From assembly GCF_001584325.1 (NCBI RefSeq), contig NZ_LSAZ01000027.1:1-64000 (forward strand): DNA of 64,000 bases, read 5' to 3'. A program made the position numbers and the translations under genes. This document shows, piece by piece, positions 37,745-47,438 of the stretch (its first letter is position 1; every line of letters starts with the position of its first letter). Under the pieces are notes generated by a model. The model was not told the DNA's origin and did not search any database. It saw only the letters and a list, made by a program, of their open reading frames with translations. The DNA is from Bacillus nakamurai (GTDB taxonomy: Bacteria > Bacillota > Bacilli > Bacillales > Bacillaceae).

Positions 37745-37751
37745 TGAAAAC

Positions 37752-40625
37752 ATGGCTATAGACCGGATCGAGGTGAAAGGGGCAAGGGCGCACAACTTGA
37801 AAAACATTGATGTGACGATTCCGCGGGATCAGCTCGTCGTCATGACGGGTTTGTCCGGTTCGGGAAAATCGTCCCTTGCCTTTGATACGATATACGCAGA
37901 AGGACAGAGACGATATGTCGAATCGCTTTCTGCCTATGCGCGCCAATTTTTAGGCCAAATGGATAAACCTGATGTTGATGCGATTGAAGGGCTTTCCCCC
38001 GCGATCAGCATCGACCAGAAGACGACAAGCCGCAACCCGAGGTCAACAGTCGGAACGGTAACGGAGATTTATGATTATCTCCGTCTTTTATATGCGAGAG
38101 TCGGTAAGCCGCACTGTCCGGAGCATGGCATTGAAATTACGTCCCAAACAATCGAGCAAATGGTGGACCGGATTCTTGAATATCCTGAGCGGACAAAGCT
38201 TCAAGTGCTCGCGCCGATTATCTCCGGCAGGAAAGGCGCGCACGTCAAAGCGCTTGAACAAATCAGAAAACAAGGCTACGTGCGAGTTCGGATTGACGGA
38301 GAAATGGCCGAGCTTTCTGATGATATCGAGCTTGAGAAAAATAAAAAGCATTCGATTGAAGTGGTCATTGACCGGATTGTCGTGAAGGAAGGCGTGGCCG
38401 CGCGGCTTTCCGACTCGCTGGAAACCGCGCTCCGCTTAGGCGAAGGCCGTGTCATGATTGATGTGATCGGCCAGGAAGAGCTGATGTTCAGTGAGCATCA
38501 CGCCTGTCCGCTTTGCGGTTTTTCGATCGGTGAGCTTGAGCCGCGTCTGTTTTCGTTTAACAGCCCGTTCGGCGCCTGTCCGACATGTGACGGACTCGGC
38601 CTGAAGCTTGAGGTGGACCCCGATCTGGTCATTCCCAATCAGGAGCTGTCATTGAAGGAACATGCGATTGCGCCGTGGACGCCGATCAGTTCACAGTATT
38701 ACCCGCAGCTGCTTCAGGCAGTATGCAGCCATTACGGCATAGATATGGAGATTCCGGTTAAAGACCTTCCGAAGCATCAGCTTGATAAGGTGCTGTACGG
38801 CAGCGGCAATGAAAGGATCTACTTTAAATACGAAAATGATTTCGGCCAAGTGCGCGAAAACGAGATTGAATTTGAAGGTGTGCTGCGCAACATCGAGAGA
38901 CGGTATAAAGAGACAAGTTCTGATTATATCCGTGAACAGATGGAGCAATATATGTCCCAGAAGCCATGTCCGACGTGCAAAGGCTACCGCCTGAAAAAAG
39001 AGGCGCTTGCCGTCTTAGTTAACGGCCGGCATATCGGCACCATCACCGAGCTGTCCGTAGGTGACGCGCTGGAATTTTTCAAGAATCTGACGCTGTCGGA
39101 GAAAGATATGCAGATCGCCGATTTAATTTTCTGGGAAATTGTGGAACGCCTCAGTTTCTTAGATAAAGTCGGACTCGATTATCTGACATTGAGCCGCGCG
39201 GCGGGAACCCTGTCAGGCGGGGAAGCGCAGCGTATCAGGCTTGCGACACAAATCGGTTCCCGTTTATCGGGGGTGCTCTATATTCTAGATGAACCGTCCA
39301 TCGGCCTTCATCAGCGCGACAATGACCGTTTGATCAGCGCGCTGAAAAACATGAGGGACCTCGGCAATACGCTGATTGTCGTCGAACATGATGAAGATAC
39401 GATGATGGCTGCCGATTATTTGATCGATATCGGCCCCGGCGCCGGCATTCACGGCGGCCAGGTCATATCTGCGGGTACGCCTGAAGAGGTCATGAATGAT
39501 GAGAAATCTTTAACCGGAAGATATTTATCAGGGGCTCAATTTATTCCGATGCCGCCGGAAAGAAGAAAACCGGACGGCCGATTCATTGAAATTAAAGGCG
39601 CTTCAGAAAACAATCTGAAAAAAGCAAATGCCAAATTCCCGCTCGGGACATTCACGGCGGTAACTGGTGTGTCCGGTTCAGGAAAAAGCACGCTCGTTAA
39701 CGAAATTTTGCATAAGGCGCTGGCGCAAAAACTTCATAAAGCAAAAGCGAAACCGGGCAGCCATAAAGAGATCAAGGGGCTGGATCATCTCGATAAGGTG
39801 ATTGATATCGATCAGGCGCCGATCGGCCGGACGCCGAGATCAAATCCGGCAACCTATACAGGTGTGTTTGATGATATCCGCGATGTGTTCGCGCAGACGA
39901 ATGAAGCGAAGGTGCGCGGCTATAAGAAAGGCCGGTTCAGCTTTAATGTGAAAGGCGGACGCTGTGAAGCCTGCCGCGGCGACGGAATCATTAAAATTGA
40001 GATGCACTTTTTGCCTGATGTGTACGTCCCGTGTGAAGTGTGCCACGGCAAACGCTACAACCGGGAGACGCTTGAGGTCACATACAAAGGAAAAAGCATT
40101 TCCGACGTGCTCGATATGACTGTGGAAGATGCTCTGGCTTTCTTTGAAAATATCCCGAAAATCAAACGCAAGCTTCAAACTCTTGCTGACGTAGGCTTAG
40201 GATATGTGACACTCGGCCAGCCGGCGACGACGCTGTCAGGCGGAGAAGCGCAGCGCGTCAAGCTTGCTTCCGAGCTGCATAAACGCTCAACAGGCCGTAC
40301 GCTGTATATTCTTGACGAACCGACGACAGGTCTTCACGTTGATGATATCGCAAGACTTTTAGTTGTGCTTCAAAGACTCGTGGACAACGGGGATACCGTT
40401 TTGGTCATCGAACATAACCTCGATATTATTAAAACGGCGGATTATATCGTAGACTTGGGGCCGGAAGGCGGATCAGGCGGCGGCATGATCGTAGCGTCAG
40501 GCACGCCTGAAGAGGTCGTCGAAGTGAAAGAATCATATACCGGCCGATATTTGAAACCGGTAATGGAACGCGATAAAAAACGAATGAAAACACTTCTGGC
40601 CGAAAAAGAAACCGCGGCCACGTAA
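37752..40625 (+). CDS. uvrA: Excinuclease ABC subunit UvrA
   Basis: Damage-recognition ATPase of nucleotide excision repair. The 957-residue protein has two ABC-type ATPase modules: Walker [10 protein letters not shown] and GVSGSGKST, signatures [17 protein letters not shown] and [17 protein letters not shown], and Walker B YILDEPS and YILDEPT. Zinc modules are [19 protein letters not shown] with [16 protein letters not shown], and [17 protein letters not shown] with [10 protein letters not shown]. Full length for the family. Co-transcribed with uvrB. Confidence 0.99.
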   Translation: MAIDRIEVKGARAHNLKNIDVTIPRDQLVVMTGLSGSGKSSLAFDTIYAEGQRRYVESLSAYARQFLGQMDKPDVDAIEGLSPAISIDQKTTSRNPRSTVGTVTEIYDYLRLLYARVGKPHCPEHGIEITSQTIEQMVDRILEYPERTKLQVLAPIISGRKGAHVKALEQIRKQGYVRVRIDGEMAELSDDIELEKNKKHSIEVVIDRIVVKEGVAARLSDSLETALRLGEGRVMIDVIGQEELMFSEHHACPLCGFSIGELEPRLFSFNSPFGACPTCDGLGLKLEVDPDLVIPNQELSLKEHAIAPWTPISSQYYPQLLQAVCSHYGIDMEIPVKDLPKHQLDKVLYGSGNERIYFKYENDFGQVRENEIEFEGVLRNIERRYKETSSDYIREQMEQYMSQKPCPTCKGYRLKKEALAVLVNGRHIGTITELSVGDALEFFKNLTLSEKDMQIADLIFWEIVERLSFLDKVGLDYLTLSRAAGTLSGGEAQRIRLATQIGSRLSGVLYILDEPSIGLHQRDNDRLISALKNMRDLGNTLIVVEHDEDTMMAADYLIDIGPGAGIHGGQVISAGTPEEVMNDEKSLTGRYLSGAQFIPMPPERRKPDGRFIEIKGASENNLKKANAKFPLGTFTAVTGVSGSGKSTLVNEILHKALAQKLHKAKAKPGSHKEIKGLDHLDKVIDIDQAPIGRTPRSNPATYTGVFDDIRDVFAQTNEAKVRGYKKGRFSFNVKGGRCEACRGDGIIKIEMHFLPDVYVPCEVCHGKRYNRETLEVTYKGKSISDVLDMTVEDALAFFENIPKIKRKLQTLADVGLGYVTLGQPATTLSGGEAQRVKLASELHKRSTGRTLYILDEPTTGLHVDDIARLLVVLQRLVDNGDTVLVIEHNLDIIKTADYIVDLGPEGGSGGGMIVASGTPEEVVEVKESYTGRYLKPVMERDKKRMKTLLAEKETAAT

Positions 40626-40637
40626 TATATGAATGAA

Positions 40638-40674
40638 AAAGCCCAAAACGGAACGGTTTTGGGCTTCTGTTTTA
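40638..40674. terminator. Terminator between uvrA and the convergent small gene
   Basis: AAGCCCAAAAC and GTTTTGGGCTT form an 11-bp stem with a 5-base loop. The T tail on the plus side is interrupted (CTGTTTTA); the A run on the other side also allows minus-strand termination. Confidence 0.85.
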
Positions 40675-40911
40675 CAGGCTTTTTTTCTGATGGGGAAGCT
40701 GCCTGCTTAAACTCATTAAATCTTGAAGAATATGGGTGCTGCTGCTGTCCAGCAGCACTTTTATATATTGAATATCATGAGAAATGGGAGAAGGGGCTGC
40801 TTTGATTTGTTCCAGCTCAGCCAGCATTTCGTTGTTCATCCTCTTTTGTTCACGAATCAATTTCAGCAGATTTTCTTCTGTTACTTGCTCATTTCCGGGG
40901 TCTTTCTCCAT
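40672..40911 (-). CDS. Small unknown helical protein
   Basis: I do not recognise this 79-residue protein. It is supported by a strong AAGGAGGA ribosome binding site 7 bases before its ATG and by a terminator at its end. It is hydrophilic with a heptad-like helix ([20 protein letters not shown]) and a second amphipathic helix ([15 protein letters not shown]), with no Cys and no membrane segment. It is convergent to uvrA and divergent from the sigma-W yvlABCD operon. A TACAAT at about 40953-40958 on the minus strand could be its -10. Function unknown. Confidence 0.75.
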   Translation of the reverse strand: MEKDPGNEQVTEENLLKLIREQKRMNNEMLAELEQIKAAPSPISHDIQYIKVLLDSSSTHILQDLMSLSRQLPHQKKSL

Positions 40912-41037
40912 TTGTATGTCCTCCTTGCATACGGTCAGGCTTTGTTACATATTGTAATCGGTTCGGGGGAAAGATTCTATAGCGAATTCTCTTAAATCAA
41001 AAATTACGTATATCGAAGCATGTCCATAGAATGAAAA

Positions 41038-41063
41038 TGAAACCCAGAGGTTCGTCATACGTA
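41038..41063 (+). promoter_or_regulatory. Sigma-W promoter of yvlABCD
   Basis: TGAAAC (41038-41043), 16 bases, CGTA (41060-41063), an exact match to the sigma-W consensus. B. subtilis yvlABCD belongs to the sigma-W cell-envelope stress regulon. Confidence 0.92.
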
Positions 41064-41110
41064 TGTATAAGGAATGGTATTTCAATTTTTATCACAGGAG
41101 AGTGTTTTCA

Positions 41111-41437
41111 TTGAATCGCAATCAAGCGCTTATTTCATCCATCTGTTATTTCAGCGTATTTATCGCACCGCTTATCGTGCCGATCGTCGCTTATTTTGTC
41201 GTCGATGAAAAAGAAACGAAGCGGCATGCCGTACGCGCACTTGTTTCTCACATCATCCCGTTTGCGGGAGGGCTGATTGTCATCGCCGGAGTTGTCGGCG
41301 GAGCGATCACGGCTCAGGAGGAGAGTCTGCTTCCGATTTTTGTTATGATAACAGGAGCGATTATTTATTTTCTCATCGTCATTGGAATGGTCATTTGGAA
41401 TGTTGTTCAGGGAATTAAGGTTTTACGCCAGGAATAA
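41111..41437 (+). CDS. yvlA: DUF4870-type membrane protein YvlA
   Basis: Small membrane protein of the Tic20-like/DUF4870 family, first gene of the sigma-W operon; role unknown but linked to envelope stress. The 108 residues hold three membrane segments (ALISSICYFSVFIAPLIVPI, IIPFAGGLIVIAGVVGGAI, IFVMITGAIIYFLIVIGMVI) and the typical ETKRHAVRALVSH loop. An ATG at 41063 would lie on the promoter -10, so it cannot be the start. TTG 41111, 8 bases after AGGAGAG, is chosen. Confidence 0.88.
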   Translation: MNRNQALISSICYFSVFIAPLIVPIVAYFVVDEKETKRHAVRALVSHIIPFAGGLIVIAGVVGGAITAQEESLLPIFVMITGAIIYFLIVIGMVIWNVVQGIKVLRQE

Positions 41438-41461
41438 GAAGAGATGGGGGAGGAGTTTTAT

Positions 41462-42559
41462 ATGAAGCAGGAGAAAGAACGGATTTTAAAGCTTGTGGAG
41501 GAAGGGAAGCTGACTGCGCAGGAAGCCCTTACGCTCATTGAGAAGCTGGACAATGAATATAAAGAAAAAGAAGAGCAGATCACCGCGTTATCAACGAATA
41601 TAATTGACTCTGCCGGAGAAGCGGAGAGCGGAGCCAAAGATACCCAAAAGCCGTCACTAGGGGCTAAGCTCTTTGACTGGATTGATTCGGCCGTGAAAAA
41701 AGTGAAGGAAGCCGATCTTGATTTGAATTTCGGCCATGCATATGATGTGCAGCATATTTTCCAATTTAAAGACAGTGAGTTCTCCGGCATTGATATGCAA
41801 ATCGCAAACGGCAGCGTCAATATCGTGCCGTGGGCAGACGAAGATATCAGGGCGGAGTGCCAGGCGAAGGTGTACCGGGCGGACAGCCAGGAGGCCGCGC
41901 GCACCGCGTTTCTTCAGCATATCGAATGTGAAGTGAAGGGCAATAAGTTTTTTGTCCGTACGGAAAAGAAAACAATGAAGACTAACGTGACGCTGTATGT
42001 TCCCCAGAAGGAGTACGATAAGATACGGGTGAAGCTGTTTAACGGGCCGATAAGAGGGGAACATTTACATGTAAAAGAATTCTCAGCGAAAACGACAAAC
42101 GGCGTTCTGTCATTTTCTCATTTAACGGCTGAAAAAGCTTCGGCCGAAACGGCTAACGGACAAATCAAGCTGGCCGGACACAAATGCGGAACGATCGAAG
42201 CGGAAACGATCAACGGCCTGATTGATTTACGCGGCGAGAGTGAATCCATTGACGTTCAAAGCTTTAACGGCAATATTACGCTTACCGTGACAGCGCCCCA
42301 TTGCCGCTCCATTTACACAAAAACCACGACCGGAAACGTGGAGCTTGCTCTGCCTGATGATATAGCCGTAAAGGCGGAGCTGAAAAGCAATCTCGGCTCT
42401 CTCACTCACGAGCTGATTGATGCGGAGATTTTAAAGGAAAAAAACGATACCATACAAAAAGAACTGATGCTGGCGTCAAATCAAGGCCATGACCAGCACA
42501 TCTCCATTTTCTCAGAATCTTTAACAGGCGGAATTAAGCTAAAGCATACTCAGAGGTGA
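41462..42559 (+). CDS. yvlB: DUF4097 adhesin-like protein YvlB
   Basis: The 365-residue protein begins with a short helical SHOCT-like region (EKERILKLVEEGKLTAQEAL), followed by a linker and a repetitive beta-strand DUF4097 region (about 120-345) with recurring motifs such as TTNGVLSFSHLTAEKASA, ETANGQIKLAG, ETINGLIDLRG and TTTGNVELALP. DUF4097 proteins are often found with PspC and phage-shock-like membrane proteins, as here with yvlC. ATG 41444 is excluded because the GGGGAGGAG ribosome binding site lies after it. Second gene of the sigma-W operon. Confidence 0.9.
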   Translation: MKQEKERILKLVEEGKLTAQEALTLIEKLDNEYKEKEEQITALSTNIIDSAGEAESGAKDTQKPSLGAKLFDWIDSAVKKVKEADLDLNFGHAYDVQHIFQFKDSEFSGIDMQIANGSVNIVPWADEDIRAECQAKVYRADSQEAARTAFLQHIECEVKGNKFFVRTEKKTMKTNVTLYVPQKEYDKIRVKLFNGPIRGEHLHVKEFSAKTTNGVLSFSHLTAEKASAETANGQIKLAGHKCGTIEAETINGLIDLRGESESIDVQSFNGNITLTVTAPHCRSIYTKTTTGNVELALPDDIAVKAELKSNLGSLTHELIDAEILKEKNDTIQKELMLASNQGHDQHISIFSESLTGGIKLKHTQR

Positions 42560-42563
42560 TCGT

Positions 42564-42758
42564 ATGAAAAGACTTTATCGTTCAGAAAAAAATCGTAAAA
42601 TTGCGGGTGTCATCGGCGGATTGGCGGAGTATCTCAATATGGATGCATCGCTTTTGCGTATCATAGCCGTTGTCTTAACGCTTTTAACGAGCGGAATCGT
42701 ACCGCTAGTTTATATTATTTGGTGTTTTGTTGTACCTTTAGAAGGAGATTTGAAATAA
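42564..42758 (+). CDS. yvlC: PspC-domain protein YvlC
   Basis: 64-residue PspC domain protein. The N-terminal KRLYRSEKNRKIAGVIGGLA and YLNMDASLLRI are the PspC signature; a single membrane helix follows (IAVVLTLLTSGIVPLVYIIW). PspC domains take part in membrane-stress sensing in phage-shock systems. It starts five bases after yvlB, and its stop TAA directly abuts the yvlD ATG. Confidence 0.94.
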   Translation: MKRLYRSEKNRKIAGVIGGLAEYLNMDASLLRIIAVVLTLLTSGIVPLVYIIWCFVVPLEGDLK

Positions 42759-43118
42759 ATGATCAAATGGGCAGTCAGCATTTTAGTAAATGCTTTATTA
42801 TTAATCGTCATTGCGGGATATTTTGATTCCGTCCATATCAGCAGTATCGGAGCGGCTGTCATTGCAAGTCTGATTCTTTCTGTGTTAAATGTGCTGATCA
42901 AACCGATCATCATCATTTTGACATTGCCCGTCACTGTTGTGACGCTTGGCCTCTTTTTGTTTGTCGTCAATGCCATTACCTTAATGATGACCGCGGCATT
43001 GATGGGAAGCAGCTTTCAAATCGACGGCTTCGGCACCGCCATTTGGGCATCCGTCGTCCTTTCTGTTTTTCATTTGCTGATTCAAAAAGGTATATTGGAG
43101 CCGCTGCAAAAGAGATAA
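42759..43118 (+). CDS. yvlD: Phage holin family 4-like membrane protein YvlD
   Basis: 119-residue membrane protein of the YvlD/DUF360 (phage holin 4) superfamily with four membrane segments (WAVSILVNALLLIVIAGYFD, IGAAVIASLILSVLNVLI, IILTLPVTVVTLGLFLFVVN, GTAIWASVVLSVFHLLIQKG). Function is unknown; it is the last gene of the sigma-W operon. AGGAGAT ribosome binding site inside yvlC. Confidence 0.93.
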   Translation: MIKWAVSILVNALLLIVIAGYFDSVHISSIGAAVIASLILSVLNVLIKPIIIILTLPVTVVTLGLFLFVVNAITLMMTAALMGSSFQIDGFGTAIWASVVLSVFHLLIQKGILEPLQKR

Positions 43119-43120
43119 AA

Positions 43121-43150
43121 AAGAGCTGTCTGCCGGCAGCTTTTTTTATT
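43121..43150 (+). terminator. Rho-independent terminator after yvlD
   Basis: AGCTG and CAGCT arms enclose TCTGCCGG, followed by seven T. Confidence 0.8.
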
Positions 43151-43208
43151 TGCCGTTTACATAAGCGGCCCCCTCCTGACGCAACATAATGCATAGGGAG
43201 GTAATGAG

Positions 43209-46200
43209 ATGAAATGTGTGATGACGCTCTTTTTTCTGATTGGTTTGCTTTGTGTGAGTCCTTCTGCAGACGCGGCGCACAAAGAATCGGTGATTCCCGT
43301 TATTCAGCAGGAATTCGGACAGCCGCCTCATTACATACCGCTTTTGGAGAGTCCTCCCCAAATAGAAGTGAAGGCGGAAATGAAAAGAAACCTGTTCATT
43401 CAAGCTCATGTACGTGATGCCGAATATAAAGCATTTTCGGCTTTTCTGTTTTATAAACAAAGCAATGAGCTGGGGTTTAAAATGGTGCCGATGGAGCCTG
43501 CACCCGGTGCAATTCAGACATTCATGGTCCAGATTTCAAAACGGGAGATCTGGAATGGGGAATTAGAATATTACATTGTCTTCTCAAACGGCAAACAGCG
43601 TGCGGAATCGGAAACGAAGCGGCTGAAGCTTGATGGCTATCAAGCTGATTTGGCGCACATTCCCGAGCTGATGATTACGGAGCTGGCTGTTGATACGAAA
43701 AATGACGGCGGCGGTGACGCCTATGAATTTATTGAGGTCTATAACACAACGGACAGACCGATTCATTTTAAAGATTATCAAATCCGCTACCGCTATCCGA
43801 AGGAAGGACCGGAGTCCGATTTGATGTGGAGGCCGGCGAAAGACGCGGTAATTCCATCGGGCGGCGCCTACGTGTTTTGGCTGAGGCGCGCTTCATCAGA
43901 GCTTACAGCAGAAGATTTCAACGGCTATTACGGAACCCATTTGAAAGAAGGGGAAAATCTCGCTGTCATTGAAGAGACGGAAGGAATGGCGAATTCCCGG
44001 CCGCGTGCCGTGGTGCTGTCGACGAATACAGGAAAAGACATAGCAATTGCGCATTACCGGAAGCACGCATTCCGGCGCCTGTCTTCTCTGCTCTATAAAT
44101 ATCCGCTCAACGGAACGGAAGATTTGCTGGCGATTTCCACAAGCGAGCAGAAGCCGTCGCCGGGCTTCGTTTTTCAGGCGCAGGTCCCTCAGCAAAAACG
44201 GCCGACAAAGCCTGATAAGGAAAAGCCGGTCATTGAAGACCTTACGAATAGGAAACCCGTCCGCCCGACGGAAAGCATTGAATTGAAGGCTGACATAAGG
44301 GACAAAAGCCTTGTCAAAACGGCTGCTTTTTATTACCGGACCAATGAGAAGAAACCATTTAAAAGAATACTGGCCGAAAAAGACCGCAACGACAATTTAT
44401 ATCACCACATCATTTATTCTCCCGAACTGATCGGCCAGGATCAGCTTGAGTATTATATCGCTGCCGGTGACGGAGAAAATGAAGCGAAAACGCCTGTCAA
44501 AATGATTGACATTGAGCAGACGAGTAAGTCGCACGGTTTGCGTATGAACATTGACCCTAATGATACGATATCGGGCACACAACTGCTCAAAGCCACATCA
44601 GACATCAGCGCGGATAAGATTAAGCTGTGGATTGACGGGAAGCTTCAGCAGACGCGGCCGGCATTGGAGAAAGAGGTTTATTTTGCCTTTGATACCCGGA
44701 AAACGAATCTTTATTTTCAAAATGCGGTCATGATGGAAAACAAGGTGATAAAAATTTTTGACGATCCGACTCACCGCTACCGGACGTACTCGGTCCTGCT
44801 GCCGGAGCGGCTGCTGCAAAAAGGCGGAAAGACACCGAGAGTCACAATCCGTTCAGGGTCAAAGGTTTCCCCTTATGACACAGGGGAAAATCGCGATGAT
44901 TTCCTGGTGAAAAATGCCCGCCTTGTGCTTTCTGACGGAACCGTCATCAGAGACGGGGAGCAAGCTCCGGGAAAGCAGCTGTTTATCGGAGATAATCAGC
45001 GCGCGAATCAGAGCATTTCTTTCCGGTTCAGCCTCCCGGATCATTTGTTCACATCCCGTCTTTTAGAGTGGAATACGGCGAAGCTTTCTGAAGGCTATCA
45101 CCATATTTTTGTCAGCGACGGTGAGGAACAGGTCAGTATGTCCGTGCGCGTCGATAACACGGGGCCTGAGATTGATCCCGGAATCACCGATGGCCAAAAG
45201 GTGAAAGGAAATCTGGTGCTGCAAGCGAAAATCCGTGATACATGGAGTAAGGTTGAAGAGGTAAAAGCGTTTTTGGACGGAGAAAGCATTACACTCCCGT
45301 ACCATACGTCATCTGCAGAGCTTGAGCCTGGAAAGCACACTCTTAAAATCAGCGCTGCTGATCTGGCGGGAAACGAGACGACGGCAGTACGCACTTTCAG
45401 CACCGAACGGGAGCAGCCGAATCAGCCTGAGCTGATCGGTCAGAAAGTGAGCGGCCATAAAGCAAAACTGTCCGTTCGGGTAAAAGACCCGACGAAGGAC
45501 GCGATGGATTTATCTTTTTATCGGGGTTTCCGTTATACGGCGCGGAACCCGGGCAGCGTAAAAGTGTATAAACACGCCTCGGTGACTGAGCCGCCGAAAG
45601 GGATGAAGGAAAATGAGACGCCTTTTACATTGCCGGAAATGAATCAGATCACGGCAAATGACGGAAAGACAGTAACAACGGAAAGTATGGAGCGCTTCCC
45701 TTATCACCGGTTTGAAGTAACGGTTGATCCGTCTGTCGATGAAACAGATCAGGCTGAAGCGGTTTGGAAAGGAAGTTCATTGCCCGGCAGAAAGGTAACC
45801 ATGTATATATGGAATTACCGGACAAGCTGCTGGCAGGAGGCTGACAGTTTCCTCGCCAAAAATAAAAAACCATTTACCTTAAAGGCTTCCGTTTCCGCAG
45901 CAGATGTTGTGAAGCATTCTAAAATGAATGTCATCGTGCAAGACGAGATCCCGGCAAAGGGCGATTATACGTTTGTCTGGATGTCCGACACGCAGTATTA
46001 TGCGAAAAGCCATCCGCATATTTTTGATAAGATGACCGAGTGGTTGAAGGAAAATAAGGAAAAGCACAATATTAAATATGTATTTCACACAGGTGATATT
46101 GTCGATGATTCCACGGATATGAAACAGTGGAAAAACGCCGATCGCTCGATGCGCACTCTGGATAAAGCGGGAATCCCATACGGGGTGCTTGCCGGTAACC

Positions 46201-47078
46201 ATGATGTCGGCCATAAGGACGGCACATACCGGACATTCGGGGATTATTTCGGCAGCCGCCGTTTTGACCAGAAACTGCATTACGGCGAATCGTATAAAAA
46301 TAACCGCGGCCATTATGATTTAGTGTCAAGCAGCGGGAATGACTTTATTATGATTTATATGGGCTGGGGCATTACAGACCAAGATATTGACTGGATCAAC
46401 AAGGTGCTCAAGCAGTACCCTGACCGCACGGCGATTTTATGCTTTCATGAATATTTGCTTGTGAGCGGGAACAGAAGCCCGATCGGAGAGACGATTTACA
46501 AAAAAGTCGTTAAGCCGAACCGCAATGTAATGATGGTATTAAGCGGCCACTACCATAACGCAATGAGAAAAACAGACGCGCTTGATGATGACGGGGACGG
46601 AAAACCGGACCGCCTCGTGCATCAAATCCTGACTGATTATCAGGACGGACCAGAAGGCGGACAAGGCTACATGCGGCTGATGCAATTTGACCAGGCTGCC
46701 AATCAGGTGCATATGTTCTCCTACTCGCCGTATACAGATGACATCAATTACTATGACACAGACCTGTTCGGCGATAAAGACGATTTCTCAGCCGGCATGG
46801 ATTTAGAACCAAAAATGAAAAAGGTAGCGACCGATTACTTTGAATGCAACATCTATACGAATGAACTGCTCGGGCATAAAAAGCACGTAAAAAGCGGAAA
46901 AACGGCACATTGGGTCTGGAACAATCTTCAGGCAGATTCCGTTTATTATTGGTATACTGTCGTGAAGGACCCGTTCAATGGCAAAACAAAATCGCCGATC
47001 TGGATGTTAAAAACGGGGAACCCGCCTTATCACCCGGCTCCGGATCAGCTTGATTTCAGACATGTCTCCAATCCATGA
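43209..47078 (+). CDS. yvnB: Large exported calcineurin-like phosphoesterase YvnB
   Basis: Secreted 1289-residue protein. A signal peptide (LFFLIGLLCVSPSADA) is followed by beta-rich domains including a lamin-tail domain at about 145-290 (LMITELAVDTKNDGGGDAYE, FIEVYNTTDRPIHFKDYQIR) and Ig-like segments (DNTGPEIDPGITDGQKVKG, ISAADLAGNETTAVRTFS). A metallophosphoesterase domain lies at about 915-1180 with metal-ligand motifs WMSDTQYY, HTGDIVDD, AGNHDVGH and LSGHYHNAM. The C-terminus is fibronectin-like. The 1289 residues agree with my recollection of B. subtilis YvnB. Substrate unknown. GGGAGGTAATGAG ribosome binding site. Confidence 0.93.
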   Translation: MKCVMTLFFLIGLLCVSPSADAAHKESVIPVIQQEFGQPPHYIPLLESPPQIEVKAEMKRNLFIQAHVRDAEYKAFSAFLFYKQSNELGFKMVPMEPAPGAIQTFMVQISKREIWNGELEYYIVFSNGKQRAESETKRLKLDGYQADLAHIPELMITELAVDTKNDGGGDAYEFIEVYNTTDRPIHFKDYQIRYRYPKEGPESDLMWRPAKDAVIPSGGAYVFWLRRASSELTAEDFNGYYGTHLKEGENLAVIEETEGMANSRPRAVVLSTNTGKDIAIAHYRKHAFRRLSSLLYKYPLNGTEDLLAISTSEQKPSPGFVFQAQVPQQKRPTKPDKEKPVIEDLTNRKPVRPTESIELKADIRDKSLVKTAAFYYRTNEKKPFKRILAEKDRNDNLYHHIIYSPELIGQDQLEYYIAAGDGENEAKTPVKMIDIEQTSKSHGLRMNIDPNDTISGTQLLKATSDISADKIKLWIDGKLQQTRPALEKEVYFAFDTRKTNLYFQNAVMMENKVIKIFDDPTHRYRTYSVLLPERLLQKGGKTPRVTIRSGSKVSPYDTGENRDDFLVKNARLVLSDGTVIRDGEQAPGKQLFIGDNQRANQSISFRFSLPDHLFTSRLLEWNTAKLSEGYHHIFVSDGEEQVSMSVRVDNTGPEIDPGITDGQKVKGNLVLQAKIRDTWSKVEEVKAFLDGESITLPYHTSSAELEPGKHTLKISAADLAGNETTAVRTFSTEREQPNQPELIGQKVSGHKAKLSVRVKDPTKDAMDLSFYRGFRYTARNPGSVKVYKHASVTEPPKGMKENETPFTLPEMNQITANDGKTVTTESMERFPYHRFEVTVDPSVDETDQAEAVWKGSSLPGRKVTMYIWNYRTSCWQEADSFLAKNKKPFTLKASVSAADVVKHSKMNVIVQDEIPAKGDYTFVWMSDTQYYAKSHPHIFDKMTEWLKENKEKHNIKYVFHTGDIVDDSTDMKQWKNADRSMRTLDKAGIPYGVLAGNHDVGHKDGTYRTFGDYFGSRRFDQKLHYGESYKNNRGHYDLVSSSGNDFIMIYMGWGITDQDIDWINKVLKQYPDRTAILCFHEYLLVSGNRSPIGETIYKKVVKPNRNVMMVLSGHYHNAMRKTDALDDDGDGKPDRLVHQILTDYQDGPEGGQGYMRLMQFDQAANQVHMFSYSPYTDDINYYDTDLFGDKDDFSAGMDLEPKMKKVATDYFECNIYTNELLGHKKHVKSGKTAHWVWNNLQADSVYYWYTVVKDPFNGKTKSPIWMLKTGNPPYHPAPDQLDFRHVSNP

Positions 47079-47088
47079 TGGGCGAATG

Positions 47089-47140
47089 CCTGCTGATTGT
47101 TCAAAACAGAAGATCTGAACGGTCAGCAGGATTTTTATCC
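47089..47140 (+). terminator. Rho-independent terminator after yvnB
   Basis: CCTGCTGA and TCAGCAGG (47089-47096, 47123-47130) form an 8-bp stem with inner GTTC/GAAC pairing, followed by ATTTTTAT. Confidence 0.78.
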
Positions 47141-47394
47141 TTTAAAGCCTGTTATTTCGGACTCATTCCTGAGGTATGTTCAATCAGGATAATTGAATTC
47201 GGAATTTTAATCTGATCGGACATGGATGCAAGATCATTTAAGCGGAAAACGAATCGTATATCTTAATCGAATTGTGAGAGAATTCAATTCATGTGATAGT
47301 CAGAAGCAGAGTTTTTGTCAGGAGAACAAGCAATATATATAGAAACAATTACACCTTTTTTTACATGGGTTCAGATACAGCTCTTTAGACATCT
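47141..47394. other. Gene-free AT-rich junction between yvnB and the Zur-box cassette
   Basis: No coding region, tRNA or recognisable mobile element was found in this stretch. Several partial inverted repeats around GAATTC (47197, 47280) are present. It marks the left boundary of the accessory cassette at 47.4-50.5 kb. Confidence 0.5.
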
Positions 47395-47430
47395 AAAAAC
47401 AGCCTCAGACGTTAAGTTTAAGGCTGTTTC
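47395..47430 (-). terminator. Terminator of the sufU-ribA-perR-like operon
   Basis: On the minus strand AAACAGCCT and AGGCTGTTT pair around a 14-base loop, followed by TT and then AGATG. Its position 9 bases past the regulator stop supports operon termination here; it may act in both directions. Confidence 0.8.
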
Positions 47431-47438
47431 TTATTGTG

